Source: Thermodesulfovibrionia bacterium (lineage in GTDB: Bacteria > Nitrospirota > Thermodesulfovibrionia > UBA6902). Taken from it: 54,545 bases of DNA. Below the pieces are notes generated by a model, which was not told the origin of the DNA, did no database searches, and was given only the letters and a program-made list of their open reading frames with translations. A program made the translations under genes and the position numbers. This document shows positions 45,826 to 54,545 of this stretch, piece after piece. The DNA lies in the NCBI GenBank assembly GCA_947259645.1, contig CAMYND010000006.1, positions 1 through 54,545 on the forward strand, given 5' to 3'. Every line of letters starts with the position of its first letter. Within the stretch, counting starts at the first letter, position 1.

Positions 45826-46818
45826 ATGCCTTCACAACATAAAGCCAGGGAACCGCTCCTTACCAGAAGAGAATTGATCGTCAAATCCGCTCTTACCTGC
45901 GGCTTTGCCGCAGGGGCAGGTGCCCTCGGATATCTTTTTTACAGTGATGAGCCGATAAACCGCCGGAAAGAAAAGATATATACCTTCAAGGATTATGCTA
46001 TAGCTCAGTCAAACGTCTATCCTGCATTTGTCGTGGTTCGGGGTAAAGTTATCCCGCAGATGGCTGCGGCAGCCCTGGACAGACTCGGAGGAATTTCCCG
46101 CTTCATCAATCCCGGAGAAAAGGTGCTCATAAAACCGAATGTCGGCTGGGACAGGCAGCCTGAGCAGGCAGCAAACACCAACCCTGAACTGGTGGGTGCT
46201 GTTGTGGCCCTCTGCCGGGAGGCACGTGCCTCGGAAGTATGGGTTACTGACGCCTCCATAAATGATCCATACAGATGCTTTGCCCGCTCAGGCATAGAAG
46301 ATGCTGTCAACAGGGCCGGCGGTACCGTGAAATATGCTTCTGAAAATGATTTTGTCCTGACTGACCTGAAGGGACAGGCATTGCGTGTATGGCCTGTCAG
46401 CAGATTTTTTCATGACGTTGACAAGGTGATAAACATGCCTGTTGTAAAACAACACTCCTTAAGCAGATGCACAATCGCGATGAAAAACTGGTATGGTGCC
46501 CTGGGAGGACAGCGAAACAGGCTGCACCAGGACATACACACCTCTATCGCTGATCTGGCGGCGGCAATCCGCCCGACGTTCACTATAATCGATGCCACAC
46601 GGGTATTGAAACGGAACGGCCCCACCGGAGGAAGCCTCTCTGATGTTGCTATCGAAAACACAATTATAGCCGGCATTGATGAGGTCGCCCTTGATTCCTA
46701 CAGCCTGGGGTTCCTGGAGCTTGATCCTTCAGACATTCCCTTTCTGGAGATCGGTGAAAAGCGGGGGCTCGGGGTCATAGACTGGGCATCACTGCATTAT
46801 GAGGAGTTGAACATTTAA
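45826..46818 (+). CDS. DUF362 domain protein, Tat-type N-terminus
   Basis: A 330-residue protein with a Tat-like leader (TRRELIVKSALTCGFAAGAG). The DUF362 core contains GEKVLIKPNVGWDRQP near residue 98, NTNPELVGAVVALC, VINMPVVKQHSLSRCTIAMK near residue 205, and NWYGALGGQRNRLHQD. DUF362 proteins often pair with ferredoxins; here no Fe-S motif is present in the protein itself. AAAGGAC lies ahead of the ATG, and the gap to the DUF6599 gene is three bases. Confidence 0.85.
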   Translation: MPSQHKAREPLLTRRELIVKSALTCGFAAGAGALGYLFYSDEPINRRKEKIYTFKDYAIAQSNVYPAFVVVRGKVIPQMAAAALDRLGGISRFINPGEKVLIKPNVGWDRQPEQAANTNPELVGAVVALCREARASEVWVTDASINDPYRCFARSGIEDAVNRAGGTVKYASENDFVLTDLKGQALRVWPVSRFFHDVDKVINMPVVKQHSLSRCTIAMKNWYGALGGQRNRLHQDIHTSIADLAAAIRPTFTIIDATRVLKRNGPTGGSLSDVAIENTIIAGIDEVALDSYSLGFLELDPSDIPFLEIGEKRGLGVIDWASLHYEELNI

Positions 46819-46878
46819 TTGTAAGAAGGGAGTATCAGCCGGGCAGCATGGTCCATTCAATACTTCCGGAACAGATAT

Positions 46879-48393
46879 ATGAATAAATTTCTCACACTCC
46901 GCAATATCAGGCGCATATATTCAGTCTTTTTCTTCGGGCTCTTTGTCCTGCTTCTGGTTATCACTGATTTCCGCAATATGAAGGGCTATGAAGTATCATT
47001 ATTTCTCGAGCTCGACCCTCTCATATCCATTGCTGCCTTTTTGACCAGCTGGACAGTCTATAAAGGTCTGGCCCTGTCCCTTGTCATTATTGTCGGCACG
47101 CTCCTGCTCGGACGTTTTTTCTGTTCCTGGATCTGCCCCATGGGAATCCTGAATCAGTGGATAAGCCACTTGTTTAATAAGCGCCGCCCTGTTGATGACT
47201 ATCGGACTAATGCATACCGTCCGATATTTCGCATAAAATATTATATTCTTACCCTTCTTATCGTCCTGGCGTTATTCGGATCACTTCAAACAGGCCTCTT
47301 TGACCCGATTTCACTGATTACGCGGTCCTTCGTTATTTCCGCCTTCCCTGCGCTGCATTACTCGGGTGGAGAACTATATATCAGGCAGCCCGTCTTCTCC
47401 GGTGGTCTGTTTATAGCGGTCATATTTATTACTATCCTTTTTGCGAACAGGTTTATATCACGTTTCTGGTGCCGCGTGCTCTGCCCTCTCGGTGCTCTCC
47501 TTGGCATTCTTTCCAGCAGGTCACTTGTTCGGATCAGGAGAGATGTTGAGAAATGTACTGACTGCCAGAAGTGCCTGCGCTACTGCCACGGAGGATGTGA
47601 TCCCCACGCTGAACTGAGAATCAGCGAATGTCACGCCTGCATGAACTGCATCGAGGACTGCCCCGAAGATGCTATCCATTATGGATTGGCCAGGGAGTTC
47701 AGCTCTGTGCACAGGCCGGTCGATGTTAACCGGAGGAGGCTCATTGAGACAGCCCTGACCGGCATTGTCCTGTTTCCGATGATGAGGAGCGTGGTCAATG
47801 CGCAGTCCACTTTTCAGCATGATGTAATCCGCCCTCCCGGCTCATTAGCCGAGGATGAATTCCTCCGGAGATGCATAAAATGCGGGGAATGTATGAGAGT
47901 TTGCCCCACAAATGTGATCCAGCCTGCCCTGCTTGAGGGAGGATTTGAAGGACTCTGGACTCCTGTACTGATGAATAAAATAGGGTACTGCGAATTCAAC
48001 TGCATTCTCTGCGGCCAGGTCTGTCCAACAGGTGCCATTATGCCCCTGAGTTTGGAAAAGAAGATCGGGAGCCCCCCTTTTCATCAGCCCGTCAAGGTAG
48101 GAACAGCCTTTTATGACAGGGGCCGCTGCCTGCCCTGGGCCATGAATACCGAATGCATCGTCTGTGAAGAAGTCTGCCCCACGTCACCGAAGGCGATCTG
48201 GTTCGAGACCACAGAAATCTCGCTGCGCAACGGGAACAAGAAGCAACTTAAGCTTCCCCGCATAGAGCCGGAACTCTGTGTTGGCTGTGGAATATGTGAA
48301 AATAAATGCCCTGTTCAGGACCGTGCCGCTGTCCGTGTCACTTCAATTGGTGAGACCCGTTCACCATTCAATAGAATGATTCTGAAAAACTGA
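46879..48393 (+). CDS. Membrane-bound polyferredoxin (NapH/MauN-like, six Fe-S motifs)
   Basis: A 504-residue protein. The N-terminal part has about four membrane helices with the NapH-type pairs CSWICPMG near residue 83 and CRVLCPLG near 201. Ferredoxin motifs follow: CTDCQKC (226), CHACMNCIEDCP (251), CIKCGECMRVCP (331), CNCILCGQVCP-like (370), CIVCEEVCP (425) and CVGCGICENKCP (467). It would carry electrons between a quinol or cytoplasmic donor and the exported Fe-S enzyme. It closes the AKR-DUF6599-DUF362 operon after a 60-bp gap. Confidence 0.88.
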   Translation: MNKFLTLRNIRRIYSVFFFGLFVLLLVITDFRNMKGYEVSLFLELDPLISIAAFLTSWTVYKGLALSLVIIVGTLLLGRFFCSWICPMGILNQWISHLFNKRRPVDDYRTNAYRPIFRIKYYILTLLIVLALFGSLQTGLFDPISLITRSFVISAFPALHYSGGELYIRQPVFSGGLFIAVIFITILFANRFISRFWCRVLCPLGALLGILSSRSLVRIRRDVEKCTDCQKCLRYCHGGCDPHAELRISECHACMNCIEDCPEDAIHYGLAREFSSVHRPVDVNRRRLIETALTGIVLFPMMRSVVNAQSTFQHDVIRPPGSLAEDEFLRRCIKCGECMRVCPTNVIQPALLEGGFEGLWTPVLMNKIGYCEFNCILCGQVCPTGAIMPLSLEKKIGSPPFHQPVKVGTAFYDRGRCLPWAMNTECIVCEEVCPTSPKAIWFETTEISLRNGNKKQLKLPRIEPELCVGCGICENKCPVQDRAAVRVTSIGETRSPFNRMILKN

Positions 48394-48486
48394 TTCATAA
48401 TCATTTCAGTTTCAATCTACCCATACTTGCCTGAATATTAAAGAAATAGTTCAATTATGCCGATTGTTATATACAAAGGGAAGCAT

Positions 48487-48942
48487 ATGAGCAATTTACA
48501 CTATCCACTGCAAGAGTCAGTAATGTACCTCGCTATCAGGGTATCCCGGGCATTACGCAAGTACCAGAATCAGGAGTTTACCAGAAAGGGCTACACCGTT
48601 ACCGTCGAGCAATTTGATATTCTTCTCTATCTCTGCGAAAAGGGCAGTCAGTCACAAAAGAGCCTTGGCAGAGCAGTGCGAAAGGATAAGACAACCATGA
48701 CACGGTTAATAAAAAGTGTTGAAGTCTTGAATTTCGTCAAACGGAAGGCAAACAGGGAAGATAATAGAGAGAAACTTGTCTCCTTAACGAGGTCCGGAAA
48801 AAAGATAACGAAAGAACTGGCAGGTCTGACAGAAAAAATACTGAATAACATACAAAAGGGAATTCATCCTGCCAATCGCGACATCACCCGGACAGTTCTC
48901 AAACAGGTTCACGACAGGCTGTCGAAAAATCTCGATCAATAA
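48487..48942 (+). CDS. MarR family transcriptional regulator
   Basis: 151 residues from the ATG at 48487 (MSNLHYPLQES), since AAAGGGAAG precedes it; an ATG ten codons earlier has no ribosome site. The winged HTH contains VEQFDILLYLCEKGSQSQKS near residue 39, LGRAVRKDKTTMTRLIKSV near 60, and the wing KRKANREDNREKLVSLT near 85. It lies about 90 bp after the polyferredoxin gene on the same strand and may regulate that operon. Confidence 0.88.
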   Translation: MSNLHYPLQESVMYLAIRVSRALRKYQNQEFTRKGYTVTVEQFDILLYLCEKGSQSQKSLGRAVRKDKTTMTRLIKSVEVLNFVKRKANREDNREKLVSLTRSGKKITKELAGLTEKILNNIQKGIHPANRDITRTVLKQVHDRLSKNLDQ

Positions 48943-48963
48943 AAGATTACCCGTACTACTCTC

Positions 48964-49917
48964 TTACTGTTCAGACTCAACCAAAGAATCAAACTCTTTC
49001 ATGATCTTTTTTGCTTTCCATTCAGAAACAAGAAATGCGTAGGGACTCTCTGATGAAATTGCCGGGAACTTGTTATCCTCTTTCTCAAAAAAGGAAAGCC
49101 TGTATGTTTCCTGCCCTTTGAGCTGTACCATATAAACAGGGTTGCTGAAGTCTTGCTTTTGCCTGTCTTCTATGAACTCATCGCATTGAAAGCCGGACAG
49201 AGTATTCACAATACCCTCTGCTTCCGCTGCCTTCACCGTCCTGCCGTCAGCAGTAGTCCAGACAGGTCCCGCGTCTGAGGGTGGCTGAGGTTCCTCCTTC
49301 TCTTCAGCAACATCTACTGATACAGGAGCGACAGTCCTGATGATCGAGAGCTCTTCTTCCCCTTTCTGCAGAACAATTTCAGCTATCTCATCATTAAATG
49401 ACATCACCTTTTTATCCCGCAATTCAGGTACTGTCCGATCTATGTCTTTTCTTACTTCCTCCCTGGAATGATACACGCGGTAATCATCGCCTATCATGAC
49501 AAATGTCTGGCGATGGGTAGGAGTATTTTTACCGATCATTATCTTTCGCAGAACATTGTCCCCCTTATATGCGGCTACCTCGATACGATTTTTTTCGTCA
49601 AGCTCATAGATCGCGTAATTTTTTGACTCCGAAGCGAGGGCACTCAGCGTGAGGCCGGAGACAGCGCTGATCATTTTCTGCACCATGGCACTGTCAGCAG
49701 GATATTTATTGTCACCAATAAGCCATGTATCGCCCTCTTTGACAATCGTGATTTCAGAACCTGCCTTTCCCGTGGTAATTTTCGTAATATCCTCAGCAGC
49801 CAGTTTCTGAATCTCAGGCAGCTCATAATGAGTTTTTTCATTTTTCCTGGTTGATATATAAAAAACAAGAACCGTAATTAAAAAGAAAAGAATGGCTATC
49901 TCTTTTTTCTGTCTCAT
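48964..49917 (-). CDS. DUF4340 domain protein
   Basis: 317 residues from the ATG at 49917 (MRQKKEIAILFFL) behind AAGGAG. A single N-terminal membrane helix is followed by DUF4340-type repeats of beta-strands: DTWLIGDNKYPADSAMVQKM near residue 65, VMIGKNTPTHRQTFVMIGDD-like near 125, and GPVWTTADGRTVKAAEAE near 220. DUF4340 proteins usually accompany GldG-type auxiliary ABC proteins, as here. It is the last gene of the ABC operon, 90 bp after the GldG-like gene. Confidence 0.85.
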   Translation of the reverse strand: MRQKKEIAILFFLITVLVFYISTRKNEKTHYELPEIQKLAAEDITKITTGKAGSEITIVKEGDTWLIGDNKYPADSAMVQKMISAVSGLTLSALASESKNYAIYELDEKNRIEVAAYKGDNVLRKIMIGKNTPTHRQTFVMIGDDYRVYHSREEVRKDIDRTVPELRDKKVMSFNDEIAEIVLQKGEEELSIIRTVAPVSVDVAEEKEEPQPPSDAGPVWTTADGRTVKAAEAEGIVNTLSGFQCDEFIEDRQKQDFSNPVYMVQLKGQETYRLSFFEKEDNKFPAISSESPYAFLVSEWKAKKIMKEFDSLVESEQ

Positions 49918-50007
49918 AGGGTGACTCCTTGCTGCCACTATTTATTGTTTGAAATCGATATGTCCAGTGAGGACGGGCTGTTCGTCGTCCAGACACTGAC
50001 GTCTCTC

Positions 50008-52215
50008 TTAGCTGAATATCTTCTGTATCGTGCGCTTTCTTGCAGAACGCCGCGCCCAGACAACGATCCCCGCAGCAATCACAAGTATCGGAATCCCCCC
50101 TATATTGGCCGTCTTTATGGCAGTTCTCGCGGCAGGAGCGATTTCCTGGAGAGGGTTGAATCGCTGTGTCTTGCTGCGCATCGACGCAATCTCTTCCCTT
50201 CCGTTCAGATAGTCTATTATGTTCAGAACAAACTGGGAATTGGGTGTCTTTCCCTCGTCGTCTACAACATTATTTTTCAGAACTTCTGAAGTTCCCAGGA
50301 GAAATATTCTGGCTTTTTTGCTCCTGTCTATAATGACATCCCTGCTTTTTATCTCTGACATATCAACACCCGACACAGTGCTTTCGGATGGACTATCTTC
50401 CCCGCCGGTGGCTGCAGTATCCGCGGCTTTCTCTTCTTTTTCCGGTATAGCCTTGCCTTCAAAGTAACTTGCGAAAGAGCCCTCCAGCATATACGCCATG
50501 GGCATACTCCCGAATTTATCATCTCCCGCAGGAGGCTGGATCGCCCGGGGATCAAGGTTAATCCTTCCGGTCATTTCCCAGGATTCATCAGAAGAAGAAA
50601 ACAGCCTTGTTGCCCTGAGCGCGTCACCCCCGGTTTTCTGTGTATCCGCTTCTACAGGAGACGCGGAGAGCATAACAAGCCCCTTGATGTTATTGAGATA
50701 CGCTGCATCTTTGTTTATCATCTCGCTTTTGATAATGGGGGCAAAATATATCGTCCGCTCACCGCCTCCAAGCTGACTGGGCATCCTCTGTTTAAAGCTG
50801 TTTTTATCAAGGACGATCGATTTCTTAATGTTGAGACCGTAATGGGTCAGCAGTTTCTCAAGACCTGTATCGACAGGCATCCAGTATGATCTCTGAAACT
50901 GCGGAACCATGGACTGCTGGCTTTGGGGCTTCACCTCTTTGAATGAGTCCATGAACAGGGCGAGGCTGTTGCCCTTCATGAGGAACTGATCGATTTGATA
51001 GAGCTCATACTCTGAAAACTGCTCATTCGGACCGGCAACTACTAATGTGGAAATACCGTCCGGAATCCCCTCTTCCTTCAGGTTAACCTGTTTGATCGAA
51101 TATCCCTCTGAAAGCAGTGTATTCAGGTTGGAAAGCGATTCCTGCTGCTGGGGCTGACCGAACATCGGGGGCAGTGACTCAATGGAATGGGTGCCATGAT
51201 CAGCCAGGTAGCCTATTTTCTCATTTATGTTAATGACCAGCTCAACCGTTTCGGCAATTGACTGTTCGATTTCCTCGAGATCAGCCATCTGATACTGTGT
51301 GCCAAATATAGGAAGGCGGATCACCTCGATAAGTTCAATATTCTCTTTCTGCTCCCCGTGCTGAACAATAAGACCGGCAATACCCTTGTCTGCGGCGACT
51401 GTCCTGCCTCTTCTGTCCTTGAACTCGTCCCAGTTGAGGCTCAGCAGCCCCTGCTTTTCCGCTTCTTCGCCAGCCGTAAGGTCCGCGCTTGGATCATGGT
51501 AGGAAAATTCCAGTTTATTAAAATTTTTATTGTTTAGCCGCTGGACAGTTGCCTCTATCTGATCCGGCAGGGCAACAAGACCTGATATGTTCATGTAGGG
51601 GCCGACTATTTTCAGCGACGATGATAAGAACAGTTTTACTGATATTTTATCTTTCAGCCTCAGCAGCGCACTTATTTTGTTGTTCATTTTTCTGATAGAG
51701 GTGGTTATTTTGTATTCAAGGCCGTCAGTTGATGTTATGGTGGGTATGGATTCGATTATATCGCCATGAATCAGGGCCAATCCCATGTATGCCTTCTGAA
51801 ATTTGACTTCATCCTGTTCAATGTTCTGGATCTGAACAGGGCTGATGCCATAGTTCTCAGCCACTTGACGGTTGCCGGCTGACTCCTCATTTTCCTCTCC
51901 GGACATTCTGTAGAACTGATAATTGAAATACTTCCCGCCTGCCATGGAATATTCTTCAAGCAAATCATGGAGGTATCGCTCTATATTGTTGTAGGGAGCA
52001 GGCAGGTTACTGTTAAAAAACACTTTTACCGTAAGCGGTTCAGAAAGGGTAGCCACTACGTTGCTGCTGGCTTTCGACAGCGAATACACCTTGTCGGATG
52101 TCAGATCCATCCTGAAAAACAGGGTAACCCCCGCGATATTTATCAGCACAACTACAATGAGGTACATGAGGAATTTGGTGTATTTGCCGGTCTGGACAGG
52201 ATTTTTCACAGCCAT
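50008..52215 (-). CDS. GldG-like ABC transporter auxiliary protein
   Basis: A 735-residue protein with an N-terminal helix (FLMYLIVVVLINIAGVTLFF), a large periplasmic domain and a C-terminal helix (GGIPILVIAAGIVVWARRSA). The opening YSLSKASSNVVATLSEPLTVKVFFNSNLP and the mid-segment VAGPNEQFSEYELYQIDQFL are typical of the GldG/ABC_transp_aux family. It starts directly after the permease stop, with CAGGAG inside the end of that gene. In Bacteroidetes the homologue serves gliding motility and secretion; in other phyla the role of this transporter is unclear. Confidence 0.85.
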   Translation of the reverse strand: MAVKNPVQTGKYTKFLMYLIVVVLINIAGVTLFFRMDLTSDKVYSLSKASSNVVATLSEPLTVKVFFNSNLPAPYNNIERYLHDLLEEYSMAGGKYFNYQFYRMSGEENEESAGNRQVAENYGISPVQIQNIEQDEVKFQKAYMGLALIHGDIIESIPTITSTDGLEYKITTSIRKMNNKISALLRLKDKISVKLFLSSSLKIVGPYMNISGLVALPDQIEATVQRLNNKNFNKLEFSYHDPSADLTAGEEAEKQGLLSLNWDEFKDRRGRTVAADKGIAGLIVQHGEQKENIELIEVIRLPIFGTQYQMADLEEIEQSIAETVELVININEKIGYLADHGTHSIESLPPMFGQPQQQESLSNLNTLLSEGYSIKQVNLKEEGIPDGISTLVVAGPNEQFSEYELYQIDQFLMKGNSLALFMDSFKEVKPQSQQSMVPQFQRSYWMPVDTGLEKLLTHYGLNIKKSIVLDKNSFKQRMPSQLGGGERTIYFAPIIKSEMINKDAAYLNNIKGLVMLSASPVEADTQKTGGDALRATRLFSSSDESWEMTGRINLDPRAIQPPAGDDKFGSMPMAYMLEGSFASYFEGKAIPEKEEKAADTAATGGEDSPSESTVSGVDMSEIKSRDVIIDRSKKARIFLLGTSEVLKNNVVDDEGKTPNSQFVLNIIDYLNGREEIASMRSKTQRFNPLQEIAPAARTAIKTANIGGIPILVIAAGIVVWARRSARKRTIQKIFS

Positions 52216-52217
52216 TG

Positions 52218-52922
52218 TTATTTTTTCTCCTGAATTACGATGTTTGTACTATAGAGCATTACAAAACAGACACTGATGAAATAGATAATGTCCCTCGAGT
52301 CAAGTATGCCCTTTGAAATATTCTGAAAATGATAATCCGCGCCCAAAAACTGAAAGAAGTTCAGTGCTGACTCCGGAAGAAAAAAGAGCATCTTGTCAAG
52401 GAGGGTTAGAATGAAACACAAGGACATGCCCGTAATAAAGGCTACAATCTGGTTGCGCGTGAGGGATGAAGCAAAGAGCCCTACCGCGGTAAAGGCAGCC
52501 CCGAGCAGAACAGCACCAATGTAACCTCCGATAACAGGACCCCAGTCAAGATCACCGATAAACGATATGCAGATACCGTATATCACCGTGGGCAGGAGCA
52601 TAACAATTACAAAAGCGACAGCACCCATGAACTTGCCGATAATGATGTCCATGCTTGAAACCGGCAGCGTATAGATGAGCTCGAAAGAACCGGTGTTAAA
52701 CTCTTCAGAAAAGAGCCTCATGGTAATTGCCGGGACGACAAATGAGAATATGATCGGCAAGAGAGAGAAAAAGTTTCTCATTTCAGCCTGTCCGAAGAGA
52801 AAAAATGTGGAAAAGAAAAACCATCCTGCCAGAATCAGAAATATTGAAATAACTATATAGGCAATGGGAGAAATAAAGTAACTTTTAAATTCTCTTCTGA
52901 ATATGTTTATTGCGCCAGCCAT
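52218..52922 (-). CDS. ABC transporter permease (GldF/ABC-2 type)
   Basis: A 234-residue protein with six membrane helices. It opens with INIFRREFKSYFISPIAYIV, the family motif of ABC-2 permeases near GldF/NosY, and SEEFNTGSFELIYTLPVS near residue 70 is highly characteristic. It starts one base after the ATPase stop behind GGGAGGG, so it is translationally coupled. Confidence 0.9.
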   Translation of the reverse strand: MAGAINIFRREFKSYFISPIAYIVISIFLILAGWFFFSTFFLFGQAEMRNFFSLLPIIFSFVVPAITMRLFSEEFNTGSFELIYTLPVSSMDIIIGKFMGAVAFVIVMLLPTVIYGICISFIGDLDWGPVIGGYIGAVLLGAAFTAVGLFASSLTRNQIVAFITGMSLCFILTLLDKMLFFLPESALNFFQFLGADYHFQNISKGILDSRDIIYFISVCFVMLYSTNIVIQEKK

Positions 52923-52923
52923 A

Positions 52924-53859
52924 TCATCCCTCCCTCGTCAGTTCCCTGAATATATTTTCCAGTGTCCGCGTTTCCCTGTGAAACTCAAGAAGAGGCCAGT
53001 TATTGTTTTTGATTACCTGGTATATATCTGACCGCACATCTTTATGGCTGCTGCAGGCGATATGAAACTCAACCAGATCAGTCTCGGAGTGAGTAAGGAT
53101 AACATCCTTCACCTCAGGCACGGATTTAAAGGAATCCTTCACCTCATCAAAATTCCCGTGCATTATCGAAACCTTGATAATGTAGTCGCTGCCTGCCTCG
53201 CGCTTCAGTTCGTCTGTTGACCCGTCAGCGACAATCTTTCCTTTATTTATAATCACAATCCGGTCACAGGTGGCCTCTGCCTCGCTCAATATGTGCGTGG
53301 AGAGAATGACTGTTTTTTCCCTGCCGATTTTTCTGATAATGTCCCTGATCTCAACGATCTGGTTCGGATCAAGGCCTGAGGTCGGTTCATCAAGTATGAG
53401 GATTTCGGGATCATTGATCATGGCATGGGCAAGTCCTACTCTCTGTTTATATCCCTTTGATAACTCATTAACCGGCCTGTGCATCACCTCATTGATCCCG
53501 CACATGTCCGCAAGTTTCTTCAGTCGTGAATCCACTTCAGCTGTTCCTATCTGCCGTACATCAGCCACAAACTTCAGGTAATCATAGACAAGCATGTCAG
53601 GATAGAGGGGAGCCGATTCCGGAAGATACCCCATGAGATTTTTTATTTCAAGGGAATGCTCATAGATATCGAGATCCTTAACCGTAATATTTCCGGATGT
53701 GGGCTGAAGATAGCAGGTGAGCATTCTCATTGTCGTTGTCTTGCCGGCTCCATTGGGGCCAAGCAAACCGAGAATCTCGCCCTTTTTTATATCAAATGTT
53801 ATTTCATCTACAGCCCGGGAATCACCGTAGAATTTGGTGAGGTTTTCAATATGAATCAT
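52924..53859 (-). CDS. ABC transporter ATP-binding protein (GldA-like)
   Basis: A 311-residue ATPase. Walker A is GPNGAGKTTTM near residue 36, Q-loop region GYLPESAPLYPDM near 82, signature LSKGYKQRVGLAH near 135, Walker B ILILDEPTSGLDP near 154, and switch His STHILSE near 190. The C-terminal 80 residues are a regulatory extension. It drives the permease and GldG-like partner downstream. GGGAGGG precedes the ATG. Confidence 0.93.
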   Translation of the reverse strand: MIHIENLTKFYGDSRAVDEITFDIKKGEILGLLGPNGAGKTTTMRMLTCYLQPTSGNITVKDLDIYEHSLEIKNLMGYLPESAPLYPDMLVYDYLKFVADVRQIGTAEVDSRLKKLADMCGINEVMHRPVNELSKGYKQRVGLAHAMINDPEILILDEPTSGLDPNQIVEIRDIIRKIGREKTVILSTHILSEAEATCDRIVIINKGKIVADGSTDELKREAGSDYIIKVSIMHGNFDEVKDSFKSVPEVKDVILTHSETDLVEFHIACSSHKDVRSDIYQVIKNNNWPLLEFHRETRTLENIFRELTREG

Positions 53860-53990
53860 TCATCCCTCCCTGACAGAAACTTATGCACAGCTCTTTTCAA
53901 CTGAATATTTTAAGGATACTGAAAATATTTTTCAATAGTGCTTTATTATACGGCACAGGTCTGATTATTCAACCGGTCAGGAGAGCTGAT

Positions 53991-54545
53991 TCAGTTCACT
54001 GAAACCTGTGTCCTGTCAACTCCTGTATTCCCTGTCTGTTGGTCATAGGCGTAGACGATGATCTCATATACCCCTTTTTCAGCAACTTCTGCTCTGCCCT
54101 GAAATGTGCTTGGTGATACATACGACATGGGTACGGTCTTGAGTATTCTGCCGTTATGTTTAACAAGTGCCTCTATTTCATATTTATTTGAGTCCCATAA
54201 CCCACCCGGGGTTAATGCGCACCCTCATATCATTACTATTCTAGCCTGGATAGGGATAACAGCCCTGCTCCCACGCAGGTCCGCCTTCGCGGCAGCAGCT
54301 ACATCTACTGAAAATCCCGGGACCTCTACAATTACTCCCTCCCCGACAATATCTTTACCCGGAATGAGCCATAGCTGCGTTGAGCTTTTAATCATGTTCG
54401 GTTTCATCCCATAGGGAGCCTCCACTTCAATGGTGATCAGTCTGGGCTCATCAATATCAATAACTGTTTCAAACCCTGCGGTCGCAGAATCCGTAATCCG
54501 GCCGAAGCGTGACCGGGGACGGATCATAATGACCTCTGAATTTCC
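53991..54545 (-). CDS. 5'-partial protein with in-frame TGA; candidate selenoprotein or nonsense-mutated gene
   Basis: The frame is open from the right window edge, runs through TGA at 54225-54227, and continues for 77 more codons to a second TGA at 53991. Both halves look like one beta-rich exported protein: before the stop LWLIPGKDIVGEGVIVEVPG and ARIVMI, after it GCALTPGGLWDSNKYEIEAL and GVYEIIVYAYDQQTGNTGVD. Reading the TGA as selenocysteine gives I-U-G-C, a redox-like U-x-C motif, and a SECIS-like hairpin follows at once. A CGA-to-TGA or TGC-to-TGA mutation is the alternative. No selA, selB or selC is visible here. I do not recognise the family with certainty. Confidence 0.6.
54190..54224 (-). 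promoter_or_regulatory. Candidate bacterial SECIS element
   Basis: It starts at the base after the in-frame TGA. On the mRNA strand, GGGT pairs with ACTC (one G:U), an internal loop follows, then a perfect six-base stem TAACCC/GGGTTA closes an apical loop CGGGT. The apical loop begins after 16 bases and has G at its second position. Loop distance and a loop G are the known requirements for bacterial SECIS elements. Confidence 0.45.

Overview
The window looks like a chromosomal segment of a Gram-negative, probably anaerobic or microaerophilic bacterium of the Nitrospirota or Desulfobacterota type. Supporting signs are LptF/LptG lipopolysaccharide export permeases, porin-like and OmpA-like proteins, Tat-exported Fe-S enzymes, a six-haem cytochrome c, rubredoxin, a DUF6599/DUF362/polyferredoxin cluster, and sigma-54-type promoters on nitrogen genes. 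The phylum call is inference. I found no rRNA, tRNA or CRISPR array.

Region 1 (1-5.2 kb) is housekeeping: a partial methyltransferase, a DUF1015 protein, a UbiA-family prenyltransferase and lptF-lptG.

Region 2 (5.3-19.4 kb) is a dense ammonium-assimilation island. It holds two glutamine synthetases, GlnE, three PII proteins, two Amt transporters, a class I glutamine amidotransferase, a TorF-like porin and a small Fis/NifA-type DNA-binding protein. One synthetase is GSI-beta type with the adenylylation tyrosine. The other is GSI-alpha-like with phenylalanine there, yet it sits directly behind glnE. Two good sigma-54 -24/-12 elements face the two amt operons. Each has the same TACAATTTTGTC word about 65 bp further upstream, which suggests a shared enhancer-binding activator. 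A PilZ-TM-OmpA fusion protein lies between the two glutamine synthetase loci.

Region 3 (19.5-33.5 kb) is redox and stress related: DJ-1/PfpI, TrxC-like thioredoxin, a NYN-domain protein, flavodoxin, YceI, a ferric-reductase-like flavocytochrome, a Crp/Fnr regulator behind a hairpin-rich leader, rubredoxin, a truncated LOR/SDH-type fragment, MsrA, RlpA, DUF6122, an orphan PAS-GAF histidine kinase and a clade 3 catalase.

Region 4 (33.7-43.7 kb) is accessory in character. It contains a proline iminopeptidase pseudogene, a PIN/RHH toxin-antitoxin pair between two roughly 160-bp direct repeats, a five-gene cluster of exported TPR, coiled-coil and membrane proteins of unknown function, and REP-like hairpins on either side of the multihaem cytochrome gene.

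Region 5 (43.7-54.5 kb) carries a tight operon of Tat-exported aldo/keto reductase, DUF6599, DUF362 and membrane polyferredoxin, a candidate undescribed electron-transfer module, followed by a MarR regulator. Next is a GldA/F/G-like ABC operon with DUF4340. At the right edge is a partial gene whose frame crosses an in-frame TGA immediately followed by a bacterial SECIS-like hairpin, so it is either a new selenoprotein or a nonsense-mutated gene.
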